From positions 558,001 to 622,000 of the forward strand of contig LWTK01000036.1 in assembly GCA_003326205.1 (NCBI GenBank): 64,000 nucleotides of DNA, in the 5' to 3' direction. The DNA comes from Nostoc sp. ATCC 43529 (lineage in GTDB: Bacteria; Cyanobacteriota; Cyanobacteriia; Cyanobacteriales; Nostocaceae). Positions 31,951 through 41,631 of this stretch are shown piece after piece. Position numbers and translations under genes: made by a program. Every line of letters begins with the position of its first letter. Position 1 is the first letter of the stretch. Under the pieces are notes generated by a model. It was not told where the DNA came from. It did not search any database and saw nothing but the letters and a program-made list of their open reading frames with translations.

Positions 31951-33711
31951 GTGCTGTATTTAGCAGAAGTACAAAAACAGAAAGGTGGTTTACTCAGTGG
32001 TGGTGGCAAAGCCGAACTGAAACTACTAGCTTGTCAGCGAACTGACCAGAATTGGAGTACTGTGTCGGAAGAAGTGATTGCCGCTGAGGACGCAAGTAAA
32101 TTAAATGATGGCGCCTTGGTACTGGTGGAACTGAATCCGAATCGTCAAGTACAACGGATTCAAGAAGCAGGGCGGCCGCTAGTCAATATTTTGCAGAATT
32201 TTTCGCGCCAATTGGAGAAATTTAAGCTCAAGGAAGATGAAATCGATCAGTGGAAACAGTCGCTGACGTTTCAGGCCCAAGAGTTGAACCGGCGTGAAAT
32301 GGAAATGGAAGCACGCTTGGAACAGCTGCAAAATATGGAAGATGAGTTGCATCAACTGGAGGAGCAAAAACAGGAAGTTGATACATCTCGTGGGGAGATT
32401 GAACGCTTACAAGCAGAAATTGAGCGCAACCGTCAGGAATTGGAAGGCGCTTGGGAGCATTTGCGCGGGGAGCAACGCCGCTTAGACGAGCGTCAAGCAG
32501 ATTTTAAACAAGGGACGACTTTGGATGAAGAGCAAAGTCGGGCGATGAGTGAATTACTCGATCGCTTATCAAGTCGCGTTCTTCCCACAGAAACAGTAAA
32601 AGAACACCTGGATGTTAGCTTTGAATTGATAGAAAAGCAGCAAGCTATTCTAAGTCCCCACTGGGAACAACTCCAGCAACAAAAAACTGCGATCGCTCAA
32701 CAACAGGAAGAAGTTGAGCGCTTGTCACAAATATTTAGCGATCGCCAAAATGCATGGCAACAAGGACAAAATTCTCTAGTCCAGCAAACAGCGCAATTGC
32801 AGATAAGTACAGCAGAGCTTAACAACAAGCAAGAGTATATTCAAATCCTTAAAGAACAGTTACGCAATCAAGAAGATTTATATCAACAAATTCATAGCTT
32901 GGCTACAACATCTGGTGATGTGGTTGTCGGTCAACCAGTTGATGTAGAAGCTTTACAGAAAATGCCTCTAGATGAACTACAAAAGATAGTCCAAGACTTA
33001 GAGCAGAAATTGGAAATAGACGCAAGCTTTGTTCACGATCAAGAACAAGAACTGAAATATAAGCAAGAAGCCATAGAAGAACTAGAAAATAAATTAAACC
33101 AAGCATCTGACGAAGACCACATCAATTTGGAACTGGAACTCAGGGATGAAAACGACCACTATCAGATGTTAAATTCCAGTTTAGTAGGACAACGCCGCAA
33201 TATGCTACAGCGGCAGAAGTTTCTCAAGCAACATCAAAATATATTGCTGCGTCGCCAAGGACATACTGTTGGTGACGAACAAGAGGGTAGTCAAGTTAAT
33301 TTAGAGCCAATTCTGTTACAAATTGAAACCCAGCGACAACAATATTCACAAGAAATCCAAAAGTTGGAACGTGAAATCGAGCAGATGCGTGCTGGTATCG
33401 ATTTAGCTCAGGGAATGATTGACAATCAAACTCACGATTTGGAGGAGAAGCAGCAAGAACTCAAAGCGATCGAAGAAAACTTGCTCTCTCTACGAACAGC
33501 AACCGCTCAATGTTGTGGTCGAGTGAATCTCTACGAAGAAGCACTACAACCAATTCAGGATTGTCTAGATAGCTTACGCCAAAAGCTCCAAGGAATTGGA
33601 GAATCTTTGGATCGATTTAAGGAAACAGGCGATCATCAGCTACAGGCGATCGCTCAGATGCGTCAAACTCTTCAAAGTTTGATATCTCAACCAGAATTGT
33701 TAGCTTCTTAA
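31951..33711 (+). CDS. hmpF: Pilus motility taxis protein HmpF (coiled coil)
   Basis: 586 residues from GTG 31951, with AAGGACT upstream. The N-terminal 85 residues form a small folded domain (MLYLAEVQKQKGGLLSGGGK, then LVLVELNPNRQVQRI). Nearly all of 85-570 is heptad-patterned, Gln/Glu/Leu-rich coiled coil with short breaks near 195-215 and 310-325. HmpF of Nostoc punctiforme has this form, is encoded next to and divergent from hmpA, gathers at cell poles and is needed for type IV pilus gliding. Identity rests on the N-terminal motif, coiled coil and exact gene context. Confidence 0.9.
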   Translation: MLYLAEVQKQKGGLLSGGGKAELKLLACQRTDQNWSTVSEEVIAAEDASKLNDGALVLVELNPNRQVQRIQEAGRPLVNILQNFSRQLEKFKLKEDEIDQWKQSLTFQAQELNRREMEMEARLEQLQNMEDELHQLEEQKQEVDTSRGEIERLQAEIERNRQELEGAWEHLRGEQRRLDERQADFKQGTTLDEEQSRAMSELLDRLSSRVLPTETVKEHLDVSFELIEKQQAILSPHWEQLQQQKTAIAQQQEEVERLSQIFSDRQNAWQQGQNSLVQQTAQLQISTAELNNKQEYIQILKEQLRNQEDLYQQIHSLATTSGDVVVGQPVDVEALQKMPLDELQKIVQDLEQKLEIDASFVHDQEQELKYKQEAIEELENKLNQASDEDHINLELELRDENDHYQMLNSSLVGQRRNMLQRQKFLKQHQNILLRRQGHTVGDEQEGSQVNLEPILLQIETQRQQYSQEIQKLEREIEQMRAGIDLAQGMIDNQTHDLEEKQQELKAIEENLLSLRTATAQCCGRVNLYEEALQPIQDCLDSLRQKLQGIGESLDRFKETGDHQLQAIAQMRQTLQSLISQPELLAS

Positions 33712-33833
33712 AAAGTGCGTTGACTGTGAACAGTGGATATTTTTTTATTTGGAACTTAATGCCGGAAAACATGAATTATATAAACTATAATGAAGTTCTA
33801 AATAAAGAATTAGTAGAACTACGAGCTTAGTTA

Positions 33834-34235
33834 TTATTCCATTAATACACTAGGTTCTATATGAAAAAACTCCGCTAGTTTACGTGCTTGCTCTGTAGTT
33901 ATCTTCTCTTGTCCAGTTAAAATATTATCAACCAAATCTTCTGAACCTAATACGGCTACTAAATCATCTCTACTTTTTTCAGATTCTTCTAAAAGAAATA
34001 ACAACATAGAGACAGGATTGTTCTGCTGGTTTGGCTGATAATATTCTTGTTCAAACTTTTCAACTAAAGTAATTAATAACTGATACAGTTCGTCTTCTTC
34101 TGGAGTACGTTCTCGGTGCATTAAATCTTCGACTATTCTTAAAGCTTGTTCATTTTCAGCTTCACTTTTTATCAACTTAGGAAGATAAGTTATTAATAAT
34201 TTTTTATATTTATCATAATTAAAAGTAAGGGTCAT
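33834..34235 (-). CDS. higA: HigA-type antitoxin (HTH domain)
   Basis: 133 residues from ATG 34235, preceded by AAGGAGAAC at the end of higB; an upstream in-frame ATG at 34265 would overlap higB further. The C-terminal half (about 70-130) carries the HTH: SRDDLVAVLGSEDLVDNILTGQ and TEQARKLAEFFH. HigA binds HigB and represses the operon through this HTH. It follows the toxin gene and overlaps it by 17 bases, the inverted order diagnostic of HigBA. Confidence 0.88.
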   Translation of the reverse strand: MTLTFNYDKYKKLLITYLPKLIKSEAENEQALRIVEDLMHRERTPEEDELYQLLITLVEKFEQEYYQPNQQNNPVSMLLFLLEESEKSRDDLVAVLGSEDLVDNILTGQEKITTEQARKLAEFFHIEPSVLME

Positions 34236-34518
34236 TTTTCCAGTTCTCCTTATCATATTCTCCATGAGTGAGAATATACTTAATATAAATTAACTGTCCT
34301 TCATAATCTATACTAACAATCAAGCGATATTTATTTCCTTTAATATTGAAAACTGTAAAATTGCCAACAGCTTCAGCTTTCGGAAAAACCTGCTGTACTT
34401 CAAGTAAATTTGACCATTTAGCTTTAGTAGCAATTTTATACCAATTGCTTAATACTTCCTGACAATCTGCATGATTTTCTGCATATTCTCTTAAGATTCT
34501 AAAACTAATAATGTGCAT
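34219..34518 (-). CDS. higB: HigB-type toxin (mRNA interferase)
   Basis: 99 residues from ATG 34518. It opens MHIISFRILREYAENHADC and has the HigB core ATKAKWSNLLEVQQVFPKA, VFNIKGNKYRLIV and the terminal YILTHGEYDKENWK. HigB toxins are RelE-fold ribosome-dependent mRNA endonucleases. A GTG/ATG further upstream (34533) is possible, but MHIIS is the standard family start. It leads the operon with higA. Confidence 0.9.
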   Translation of the reverse strand: MHIISFRILREYAENHADCQEVLSNWYKIATKAKWSNLLEVQQVFPKAEAVGNFTVFNIKGNKYRLIVSIDYEGQLIYIKYILTHGEYDKENWKNDPYF

Positions 34519-34548
34519 CGCCACTGATAACAAAAAGTCTTGAAATAA

Positions 34549-35538
34549 CTATTTCAAACATATCCAATCGCCTTGTACTTGAGCGATCGCACCCCCAGGA
34601 AAAGGATCGGTTTGCGATCGATTTGGTGCTGTAATTAAAGCCGTTAACTTTTCAATATGTTCAAAACTAGGTGCGTCAGTTAATATTTGCTGCAATACCT
34701 GACGCATTACACGACGTTGCAGCGCCAATGGTGCTTTCTGTAACACCCGACGATTTAACCGTAAGAGAACGGAATTCTCTTCATGCTCAATGCCCCACGC
34801 CATCGCCTCTTCTCGCAACTGCTGGGCAGCTTTTTCCAAATATTCCACTTCTGCTTGTAGAAGTTCTGCTGTTTGGGCTAAGGCTGATTCTACTTGAGGA
34901 TTAAAATTTTGCTGCAAATATGGTATCAATTGTTGGCGAATACGGTTGCGGGCATATTTTAAATCTTCGTTAGTGGAATCTTCCCAAATTGGTAGTTGAA
35001 AATCTTGGCAAAATTGCTGTGTTTGTGTGCGAGTAATTTCTAAAAGTGGGCGCACTACCATAATGCCTGTAGTTAAAGGGCGTTGCCAAGTCAAGGCTTG
35101 CAAGCCATCAGCACCAGTACCGCGAATTAAATTGTAAAGGAGAGTTTCAGCGCGATCGCTCTTCGTGTGTCCTGTAACTATATATTGATAATTATTTGTT
35201 TTGGCGATCGCACTTAAAGCTTCATACCGCCAATCCCGCGCAGCAGCTTCACTATTTATAGGTTCGTTTGCTGTTTCTAAATAAAAGGATACACCCCAAC
35301 TTTTAGCTAAGTTTTCTACGTGATTAGCATTAGCTTGGGAGTCAGAACGCCAGCGATGATCGCAGTGAGCAATACCTAAATGCCATTCCCATTTTGGTTG
35401 TAAGTCTAACAGCAATTTGATTAAACACAGAGAATCTTGTCCACCGGAAACAGCCACTAAGAGACTTTGATGACGCTCAAATAAATGGCGCGATCGAATA
35501 GCGCGATGTATTTTTGCATGTAGAGGAGTCCATGCCAT
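34549..35538 (-). CDS. tilS: tRNA(Ile)-lysidine synthetase TilS
   Basis: 329 residues from ATG 35538 (MAWTPLHAKIHRAIRS, the usual cyanobacterial start). The N-type ATP-pyrophosphatase motif SGGQDS is at 31-36. HCDHRWR, GHTKSDRAETLLYNLIRGTGADG and the ENSTNEDLKYARNRIR-type block (here WEDSTNEDLKYARNRIR) are the family signatures. TilS attaches lysine to C34 of tRNA-Ile(CAU) so that it reads AUA, an essential cytoplasmic modification. The C-terminal substrate-binding part is short, as in other cyanobacteria. An ATG nine codons upstream is less likely. Confidence 0.96.
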   Translation of the reverse strand: MAWTPLHAKIHRAIRSRHLFERHQSLLVAVSGGQDSLCLIKLLLDLQPKWEWHLGIAHCDHRWRSDSQANANHVENLAKSWGVSFYLETANEPINSEAAARDWRYEALSAIAKTNNYQYIVTGHTKSDRAETLLYNLIRGTGADGLQALTWQRPLTTGIMVVRPLLEITRTQTQQFCQDFQLPIWEDSTNEDLKYARNRIRQQLIPYLQQNFNPQVESALAQTAELLQAEVEYLEKAAQQLREEAMAWGIEHEENSVLLRLNRRVLQKAPLALQRRVMRQVLQQILTDAPSFEHIEKLTALITAPNRSQTDPFPGGAIAQVQGDWICLK

Positions 35539-35697
35539 TTTGAGTTTTTCACCGCAGATGGACAAAAATAATTTTTTATTCTATCAGTGTCTATAAGAAT
35601 TTTATTATTCACATGCTAAAAAATAATTCATAATTCGTAATTGAATTATGAATTATGTAGCTTGCTTCTCACGCCTTGGCGAGTATTACGAATTATT

Positions 35698-36006
35698 TTA
35701 GTTTTCTACTTGTTTGAGCTTTTGAAAAATTTCATCAAGTGGTGATTCAGAACCTTCAGGGCAAAATTCTAAAGCAAGTCTAACTTTGCCTTTTTTCCAT
35801 CCCTGAGTACTAAATTGTAAAACTTCACAATTTAATCCTTGAGTATACAAATTTACTTCATTTGTGCCCTCTGCTCCAAGATAATCCTTAATTGCTGTAA
35901 TCAAATCACGAACCTTAAAAGTTTTAGCAATATTTAATTTGTTAAAAGTGTCTGGTTCTATAGACACAACTTCATCGTGATTGAGTATCTCGAATCCATC
36001 TTCCAT
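35698..36006 (-). CDS. KGK domain-containing protein
   Basis: 102 residues. The C-terminal block GWKKGKVRLALEFCPE (about 69-84) is the hallmark of the cyanobacterial KGK family, and SPLDEIFQKL closes the domain. The N-terminus (NHDEVVSI, FKVRDLITAIKDYL) also fits. The family is small, found mainly in filamentous cyanobacteria, and has no known function. A purine-rich AGGAGATTTTT site precedes the ATG. Monocistronic. Confidence 0.88.
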   Translation of the reverse strand: MEDGFEILNHDEVVSIEPDTFNKLNIAKTFKVRDLITAIKDYLGAEGTNEVNLYTQGLNCEVLQFSTQGWKKGKVRLALEFCPEGSESPLDEIFQKLKQVEN

Positions 36007-36257
36007 AAAAATCTCCTCTTACTAAATCTATAATTTCCATAGATTTAGCAGCTTATCCGAAATAAAATGATGATTTTGTAGATTTAGTGATTGAAAATTG
36101 GGTTTGATTTGTAAGCTTATTTGTTTAGGCAGGAAGTAGGGAATCACCCTTTTTGAGTTAAGGGCGAGTTCTTTCACATAATAAAATAGGAGTATCAAAT
36201 AAGTACTAAGTGATGAGTAAAAAATACTTAACACTTAGCACTATTTTGGTAAGGTTT

Positions 36258-37331
36258 TTAGAAAAACCAACCGTAAGAATGCAAACCTTTACCCAAAAGA
36301 TTTACACCGAGATAACAAACCCAGACAACAACAAAGCCAGTGGCCGCTAAAATTGCGGGACGACGGCCTTGCCAACCGCGAGTAATTCTGGCATGGAGGT
36401 AGGCGGCGAACACTAACCAGGTGATTAATGCCCAAGTTTCTTTGGGGTCCCAACTCCAATAAGAACCCCAGGCTTCGTTAGCCCAAACGCCACCGGCAAT
36501 AATGCCAATTGTTAGCAGGGGAAATCCTAGCCCGATAATGCGATAGCTGATGTTGTCAAGGGTTTCAGCGAGGCTAAGGCGTTGGGGTGAAAGGGGTTCG
36601 GAATTTGGGATTTCGGATTTGGGATTTGCGATTGGAGTTGCTGTAACTAAACCCAAAACAGCAGTGTTAGCGTTACCGTTACCATTGCTAGTACTTTCAA
36701 AACGAGCAAAGCCGTTATTTTCCACAGGGGGTGCTGGTAATTCAGAAGTCAGTTCAGTTGCTTTGTGTAAACGGTAGCCGTTGCTGCGATAGCCACCAGT
36801 ACCAACAGAACTGCCTTGTAGTTGGATGTTTTGACCGCGAGTGACAATTAGAAAAGCGATCGCCAATAGCGAACCTACCATCAAAGCAGAATAACTCAAC
36901 ATCATGACGCTGACATGCATCATCAGCCAATTTGATTTCAAAGCAGGTACTAAAGGCTCTGACATTTGCATCTGAGATGGTAGCGTCATCGTAGCAAAAG
37001 CCACAATTGCCATTGCCACCGGAGCTGTCGCAACTCCAACTAAGCGGCTACGGCTGCTATTTTCAGCAATCAGATGAACTGTACTAATTCCCCAAGTTAA
37101 GAAAAACAAAGATTCATACAAATTGCTGAGGGGAAAATAACCCGCTTCTATCCATCGTGCCCCTAACAGTGTAGCTATACACAAATTAGCGATCGCCATT
37201 CCAGCTGTCCCCAAAGCGGCTAGATAAGGCAGATTTGGAAAAGCCGCACCTCCCCAATACACAAGCATTGTCAGGAATAATACGGCAAAGGAAGCATTGT
37301 CCAGCCAGTTCTGGAGTACAACCAGATTCAT
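36258..37331 (-). CDS. ccsB: Cytochrome c biogenesis protein CcsB (CcsA-type heme handler)
   Basis: 357 residues from ATG 37331, with GGAGAG about 8 bases upstream; longer in-frame starts read through GC-poor leader sequence and are unlikely. There are about eight TM helices and the heme-handling WWD block [18 protein letters not shown] near the C-terminus. A variable, non-conserved loop (about 165-245) lies between TM4 and TM5. In system II maturation this protein with Ccs1 exports heme and attaches it to apocytochromes (cytochrome f, c6) on the lumen side of the thylakoid. Histidines in the membrane segments would ligate heme. Confidence 0.95.
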   Translation of the reverse strand: MNLVVLQNWLDNASFAVLFLTMLVYWGGAAFPNLPYLAALGTAGMAIANLCIATLLGARWIEAGYFPLSNLYESLFFLTWGISTVHLIAENSSRSRLVGVATAPVAMAIVAFATMTLPSQMQMSEPLVPALKSNWLMMHVSVMMLSYSALMVGSLLAIAFLIVTRGQNIQLQGSSVGTGGYRSNGYRLHKATELTSELPAPPVENNGFARFESTSNGNGNANTAVLGLVTATPIANPKSEIPNSEPLSPQRLSLAETLDNISYRIIGLGFPLLTIGIIAGGVWANEAWGSYWSWDPKETWALITWLVFAAYLHARITRGWQGRRPAILAATGFVVVWVCYLGVNLLGKGLHSYGWFF

Positions 37332-37499
37332 AAAGTCTTCTCTCCGTGGATTCTTTAAAATATCGATTCTGACTGTTCTGATCCTATCTGTATTAGAGGG
37401 GAATGGGAAATGGGTAATGGCGAATAGGGCATGGGGCATGGAGGAGACAAGGGGAAAAGGGATAAATTTAACCTTTCCCCATTCCCAATGCCCAATGCC

Positions 37500-39194
37500 C
37501 TATCTACTCACTTTTTTGAGTGCTATAAAAATGTCATAACGATTACTACGACTGTCGCTGACAGCAGATGTCATACCAATTGAGCGCGTTGCAGCTAGTA
37601 AAATTTGTTGATTGGGCATCAGGGTTGGTAAGGGAAAATTTTTCGCAGTTCGTTCCACATCCAGGAAAAATTGACCATTTGTTGGGTTTGGTTCTGTGGG
37701 AACTGTTTGTTGGAACGCAAGAGTACTAGCTAGTGTGTTGTTTGGTTTGGGAACGATTTTATCAGTGATGGGAGCGCCTACTACAAAGAAAGCGACATCT
37801 CCCTCTAACCAGCCGTGGGTGGCGGTTAAGGTGCCATAAGGTGATATCCAGTTAACAACGGGTTGACCTGCGACTTTCCCCGGTTGGACTTGGAACTGGT
37901 ATTGATTAGTCATCACTTCATCAAGCTGACTGATGGCTGCTTGGGCTGATTTGCGATCGCTTGTCTGTACCATGAACAGCAAACCCTCACGAAAATTATC
38001 CGGTGAACCCTCTTTTGGCGTATTAGGAATCAGTGATAAGGAAAACTCACCTTTCATCCAACTGAGCAAATCTTTATCTAAATCGAGATCGGTAAGAGAT
38101 TTTATACCACCCCGCAGTTGTTCTGGTGCGATCGGTGAAAGAGGATTTCCCTGAGATGTTAAAACATATTCTCCCCATAACCGCTGTAAGTTACTGCCAG
38201 AGAGCATCATTAAGGTTTCTGCTGGTACGCGGTTTTGCATTTTCCCAGCTTTGTTTTCCACCGCCAGCACGCGTTGACTATTAGGATTGAGCCAAGAAAC
38301 GCCTTTTAAGCGGATTCCTTCTGGCTCTAAGGTCATTGTTGCCGCTAAACCTTGGTTATTTTGTAGTTGAGCTAAAACTTGAGCAGGCAAAGGGCGGTTT
38401 GGAGAAGCTGCGGCTATTCTGGCTGCTGTTGGTACATTGACGTAGAACTGAGCAAAGGGTTGCTGATTGGCGATTTTCGGGAAATTTTCTGCAAAGCCCC
38501 CTGTTGTAGCTAGGGATGTTTGACTTTTGTAGGCATCAATCGTTCTTTCTGTAGCTTTGGGGCTATCAGTTATCACTAAGAAGCGTCCATCTAGCAATGC
38601 TGCCGAAAAGTTTTCTCCTGGTTGCCCCTGATTTTGTTTGATGGCAATTCCTTGATAAGTGCGGTCAATCCATTTGCCTTGTTTGAGAGTTTTAGGTTGT
38701 GCGAAGATACTTTTTGCTATTTCTGGGTTTTTTACTGGCAATACCATTACCATCGACTGCTGATCCCCGGCCACATCTTCATTGGTGGTAACTGGTTTGG
38801 GCACAGATTTATTCGTTGTTTTTGGTGCAAGAATCGCAATGGTAACGTTATTGCCCACCCAAGGAGCAATATCTTTCTGGAAGTCGTAACCATTATTAGT
38901 TAGAAAGCGATCGCGCAACTGTACTAAATTTTTATCTAGTTCTGCTTGGGTTTCCTTTGTCCCAAACTCCCGTAATTTCTGCCATTGCCGGGGATCTGTT
39001 GTTAAGGAAACCGCAAACAGAGCATCACCAGGAATAATATTTGCACCTACTAGCAAATCATTCCAAGATGGCTGTCTTTGCAACCAGTATGCTGCACTTC
39101 CGGCAGCAATTAAGAACCCAACAGACGATAACGTCAGTACCAAAGACGGTTTCTTATTTTTATTCATGGGAACAGACACAAGAGGCGGTGCCAT
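37500..39194 (-). CDS. DUF3352 domain-containing protein, membrane-anchored
   Basis: 564 residues. After a nine-residue leader, an N-terminal TM helix (about 18-37: LVLTLSSVGFLIAAGSAAYW) anchors a large extracytoplasmic domain with the DUF3352 opening IPGDALFAVSLTTDPRQWQ and repeated WLEGDVAFFV / LLDGRFLVIT strands. The family is common in cyanobacteria; function unknown. The ATG at 39194 follows a GAGG site; ATG 39167 is possible but has no ribosome site. It lies 168 bases upstream of ccsB on the same strand. Confidence 0.88.
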   Translation of the reverse strand: MAPPLVSVPMNKNKKPSLVLTLSSVGFLIAAGSAAYWLQRQPSWNDLLVGANIIPGDALFAVSLTTDPRQWQKLREFGTKETQAELDKNLVQLRDRFLTNNGYDFQKDIAPWVGNNVTIAILAPKTTNKSVPKPVTTNEDVAGDQQSMVMVLPVKNPEIAKSIFAQPKTLKQGKWIDRTYQGIAIKQNQGQPGENFSAALLDGRFLVITDSPKATERTIDAYKSQTSLATTGGFAENFPKIANQQPFAQFYVNVPTAARIAAASPNRPLPAQVLAQLQNNQGLAATMTLEPEGIRLKGVSWLNPNSQRVLAVENKAGKMQNRVPAETLMMLSGSNLQRLWGEYVLTSQGNPLSPIAPEQLRGGIKSLTDLDLDKDLLSWMKGEFSLSLIPNTPKEGSPDNFREGLLFMVQTSDRKSAQAAISQLDEVMTNQYQFQVQPGKVAGQPVVNWISPYGTLTATHGWLEGDVAFFVVGAPITDKIVPKPNNTLASTLAFQQTVPTEPNPTNGQFFLDVERTAKNFPLPTLMPNQQILLAATRSIGMTSAVSDSRSNRYDIFIALKKVSR

Positions 39195-40099
39195 TGAAAC
39201 CTAATACCTCATACTTGCAAACTCATTACTTGCTTGATTGGTTCAGTCAATCAATTTTGGATTTTAAATTTTGGATTTTGGTGAAGCAGTGCGGTCTTGG
39301 GGAGCCAGTTCGGTCATGGGGGAAACCCCTATGACCGAACTGGCGTGGTTTCCCCCATGAGCGACTGCACCAAGCCGAAGGAATTGACCCCGACCACTCT
39401 GGGTAGGAGCTTGAGGATTTTAAGTTTTAGATTTTGGATTTGTTCCACACACGAGAGGCGGGGCACGAACCGAAATAATCTAAAATCTAAAATCGGCAAG
39501 GTCAACCAAAAAGTTTCTCTTTATTTAGGGCACTTAAGTGGATAAATTTTTCCACCCTAGACATTGATTGTATTTCCGTAATCAATTTTCCTACTGTTTA
39601 AAAACCGCTGTTTTAGTGGTTAGTTACCTTTTTTAACACGCTTTGCTGAATTTCGCAGAACGCTTCCTTTGAAAAGATGCCTCTGCGGAAAGCCTTCAAT
39701 AGTTTAATTCGTTATTTCAGGCACTTCGAGGATATAACTAAGTTGACAAAGCTGCAAGCCATTAGCAACTTACACTTCCTGATATTTACAGAACTGCTAT
39801 CTTTATCTTGACTTTATATAACCTAAAATAATTCAGTATCAATTATTTTGTATCGTTTGCCAATGAGCAATCTAGATATGTTGTTGAATGATAATTTTCG
39901 TTAACTTGTATTATGTTATATCTAAAAAAATGTTATTCTTGCTGAAAGCTAACTGCTAATTTTTTGAAATCAGAAATTAAATAATTGAAATTTAATTACG
40001 CTTTCAGAGTTAAGTAATCTCCGAATTGGCAAAATTTTAGTAGAGACACAAAATTCTGCGTTCCTACTACAACTTGCCTAAATCGTCGCTTTTTCGCCA
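39195..40099. other. 905-bp intergenic region; long hairpin and STRRs, otherwise empty
   Basis: TTTTGGATTT-type repeats occur at about 39252-39280 and 39418-39500 around the hairpin at 39304-39344. From 39540 to 40099 the sequence is AT-rich with no ORF, repeat or hairpin I can support. Promoter of the DUF3352 gene presumably lies near 39200-39260. Confidence 0.55.
39304..39344. repeat. 19-bp inverted repeat, GCCAGTTCGGTCAT hairpin
   Basis: Arms 39304-39322 and 39326-39344 pair with one mismatch around a 3-base loop. Part of an arm (GGTTTCCCCCATGA) repeats just downstream, so this is a compound repeat element. Confidence 0.8.
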
Positions 40100-40729
40100 C
40101 TATACCTCAGTATTTACAGCACTTAACTGCATAGGCCCCAGATATTTCGTTAAATAAGGCGAAAAAACTTCATAAATCAACGTCAGTGGCTGTCCATGAT
40201 GCCAGAATAGATAGTGGCGGCCCCAAAAAGGCCCGTTTACGTTAAAACCTGACTGTAGCGCCGGAGAGTAACCGTAATAAATTCCTCGCACATCCCGATA
40301 CAACTCTGTGCGGAGACGAGCTAAACTAGCCCAAATTGGTAATGAGCGATTTTGCAAATACTCATCCACATGGCTGGCTTCCCACCACGAAGTCGCATAG
40401 GCTAATCGCTGACCAGAAGCAGTACGCAGCCATACTTGTCGCCTTAGTCGCGGCCCTGGCACAGCTTGGATTAAGTCAGGAGCATTATCCAAGTCCATAC
40501 CAATTAATGACATATCAATGACATCTACTTCTGTAGGCTCACCTGTGAGCAACTCTAAGTGACGTGTTGGTGAACCATCCCCCAAAAGTAGTAGCTGCCA
40601 AGCTGGTGCAAGCTGAGTGTGAGGCAAACTTTTTTGAATTACTTCCTCCCCTCCTTGCCAAATCGGAGTCAGGCGATGCCAAGCCGCTGGCAGTGTTAAG
40701 TTGTTCGTTGGCGTAAAAGTAATAGTCAA
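40100..40729 (-). CDS. Chorismate lyase (DUF98/Ycf21-type)
   Basis: 209 residues, the cyanobacterial chorismate pyruvate-lyase form. Motifs: WQLLLLGDGSPTRHLELLTG, RRQVWLRTASGQRLAYATSWW, the LPIWASLARLRTELYRDV helix and the terminal LIYEVFSPYL with the probable active-site Glu. It converts chorismate to 4-hydroxybenzoate, the ring precursor of plastoquinone, in the cytoplasm. The gene stands alone, upstream of a tRNA gene on the same strand with repeats between. Confidence 0.9.
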   Translation of the reverse strand: MTITFTPTNNLTLPAAWHRLTPIWQGGEEVIQKSLPHTQLAPAWQLLLLGDGSPTRHLELLTGEPTEVDVIDMSLIGMDLDNAPDLIQAVPGPRLRRQVWLRTASGQRLAYATSWWEASHVDEYLQNRSLPIWASLARLRTELYRDVRGIYYGYSPALQSGFNVNGPFWGRHYLFWHHGQPLTLIYEVFSPYLTKYLGPMQLSAVNTEV

Positions 40730-40778
40730 TGTTTTTACAAAACTTCACCTATCTCTATAAAAGCATAAAAAACCATAG

Positions 40779-41040
40779 AGTCATTAGTTATTAGTCATTA
40801 GTCATTGAGCATTGGGCATCCCTTCTGGAGCGAGACGCTACGCGTAGCTTGCTTAAGAGTAGGGGTATGGCTACGCTCAGGGCAAGTGGGCATTGGGCAT
40901 GGGGTATGGGGCATTGAGCATGGGGCAAACAGGGAGTGCTGACTGTTGAGTGTTGACGCTCAGAGTTATTATTCTCGCCCTGCTTCCCCTGCCCCTGTTC
41001 TCCCTCATCCCCCTCATCCCCTTCATCTCCCCATGCCCAC
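40779..41040. repeat. Cluster of STRRs (TCATTAG, GGGCATTG, CCCCTCATC)
   Basis: Three repeat families follow one another: TCATTAG (40779-40810), GGGCATTGGGCATGGGG units (about 40885-40930) and a pyrimidine-rich CCCTCATCCCC run (about 40980-41038) that mirrors the former. A GAGACGCTACGCGTAGC palindrome lies near 40832. Confidence 0.75.
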
Positions 41041-41049
41041 TTAATATTT

Positions 41050-41096
41050 AAGGGTCAACAGTCTCAGGTGTTTCGACCCTTAGACTATTGACCCTT
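41050..41096. repeat. AAGGGTCAACAGTCT inverted repeat
   Basis: Arms 41050-41064 and 41082-41096 pair with one mismatch. It lies 18 bases past the 3' end of the minus-strand tRNA gene and may stop its transcript, although there is no T tract. Confidence 0.6.
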
Positions 41097-41113
41097 GATG
41101 AGTAAACTAAAAA

Positions 41114-41194
41114 TGCGGATGGCGAGACTCGAACTCGCAAGGCAAAGCCACACGCACCTCAAGCGTGCGCGTATACCAATTCCGCCACATCCGC
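41114..41194 (-). tRNA. tRNA-Leu(GAG)
   Basis: The minus strand folds as a class II tRNA of 81 nt: acceptor stem GCGGATG/CATCCGC with discriminator A, D arm with GGAATTGGTA, anticodon stem CACGC/GCGTG with loop TTGAGGT (anticodon GAG, reads CUY leucine codons), long variable arm, and T arm GCGAG-TTCGAGT-CTCGC. CCA is not encoded. Confidence 0.95.
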
Positions 41195-41631
41195 GCATGT
41201 TGTCTAAATATAGAATATAGCATAAGAAAATAATTATAGTAAGGTGAGTTCTAAGTTCCAGTTCGGAAAAATTTCAGTGTACGGTTTTATAAATTTCCTC
41301 AAGGCGGTATAAGACTGACAGAAATGTAGCAGATGCACAAGTGATATTAAAAGGGTTAGAGCTACTGTAAGAGGCACAATGAGGGACAAAAGCTGTCGTT
41401 GAAAAGGTGATGCCTTTTGAGCGAAAAACTAATTCGGGAAACTGGTCAAGATTAGCAACATTAATGTTGTTAATCTAGTTAAGCCCAGTAAAGGCAGCAA
41501 GCCCAATTCTTGACTTTGGTGAAGATGAAGGTTGGGAATCTCCTGTCATAATTTGAAATAACGCGAAAGCGTTGTTGCATATCAGATGGGAGAAAATGTC
41601 AATCTACTGGTACTAATATCGAAACTCTAAA
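41195..41631. promoter_or_regulatory. Structured leader region of accC
   Basis: 437 bases. Three compact hairpins lie before the gene: AAAAGG/CCTTTT (41402-41418), a 28-base near-perfect palindrome AGATTAGCAAC.../...GTTGTTAATCT (41449-41476) and AACGC-GAAA-GCGTT with a GNRA tetraloop (about 41560-41573). They suggest a long structured 5' leader. No riboswitch class is recognised. Confidence 0.45.
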
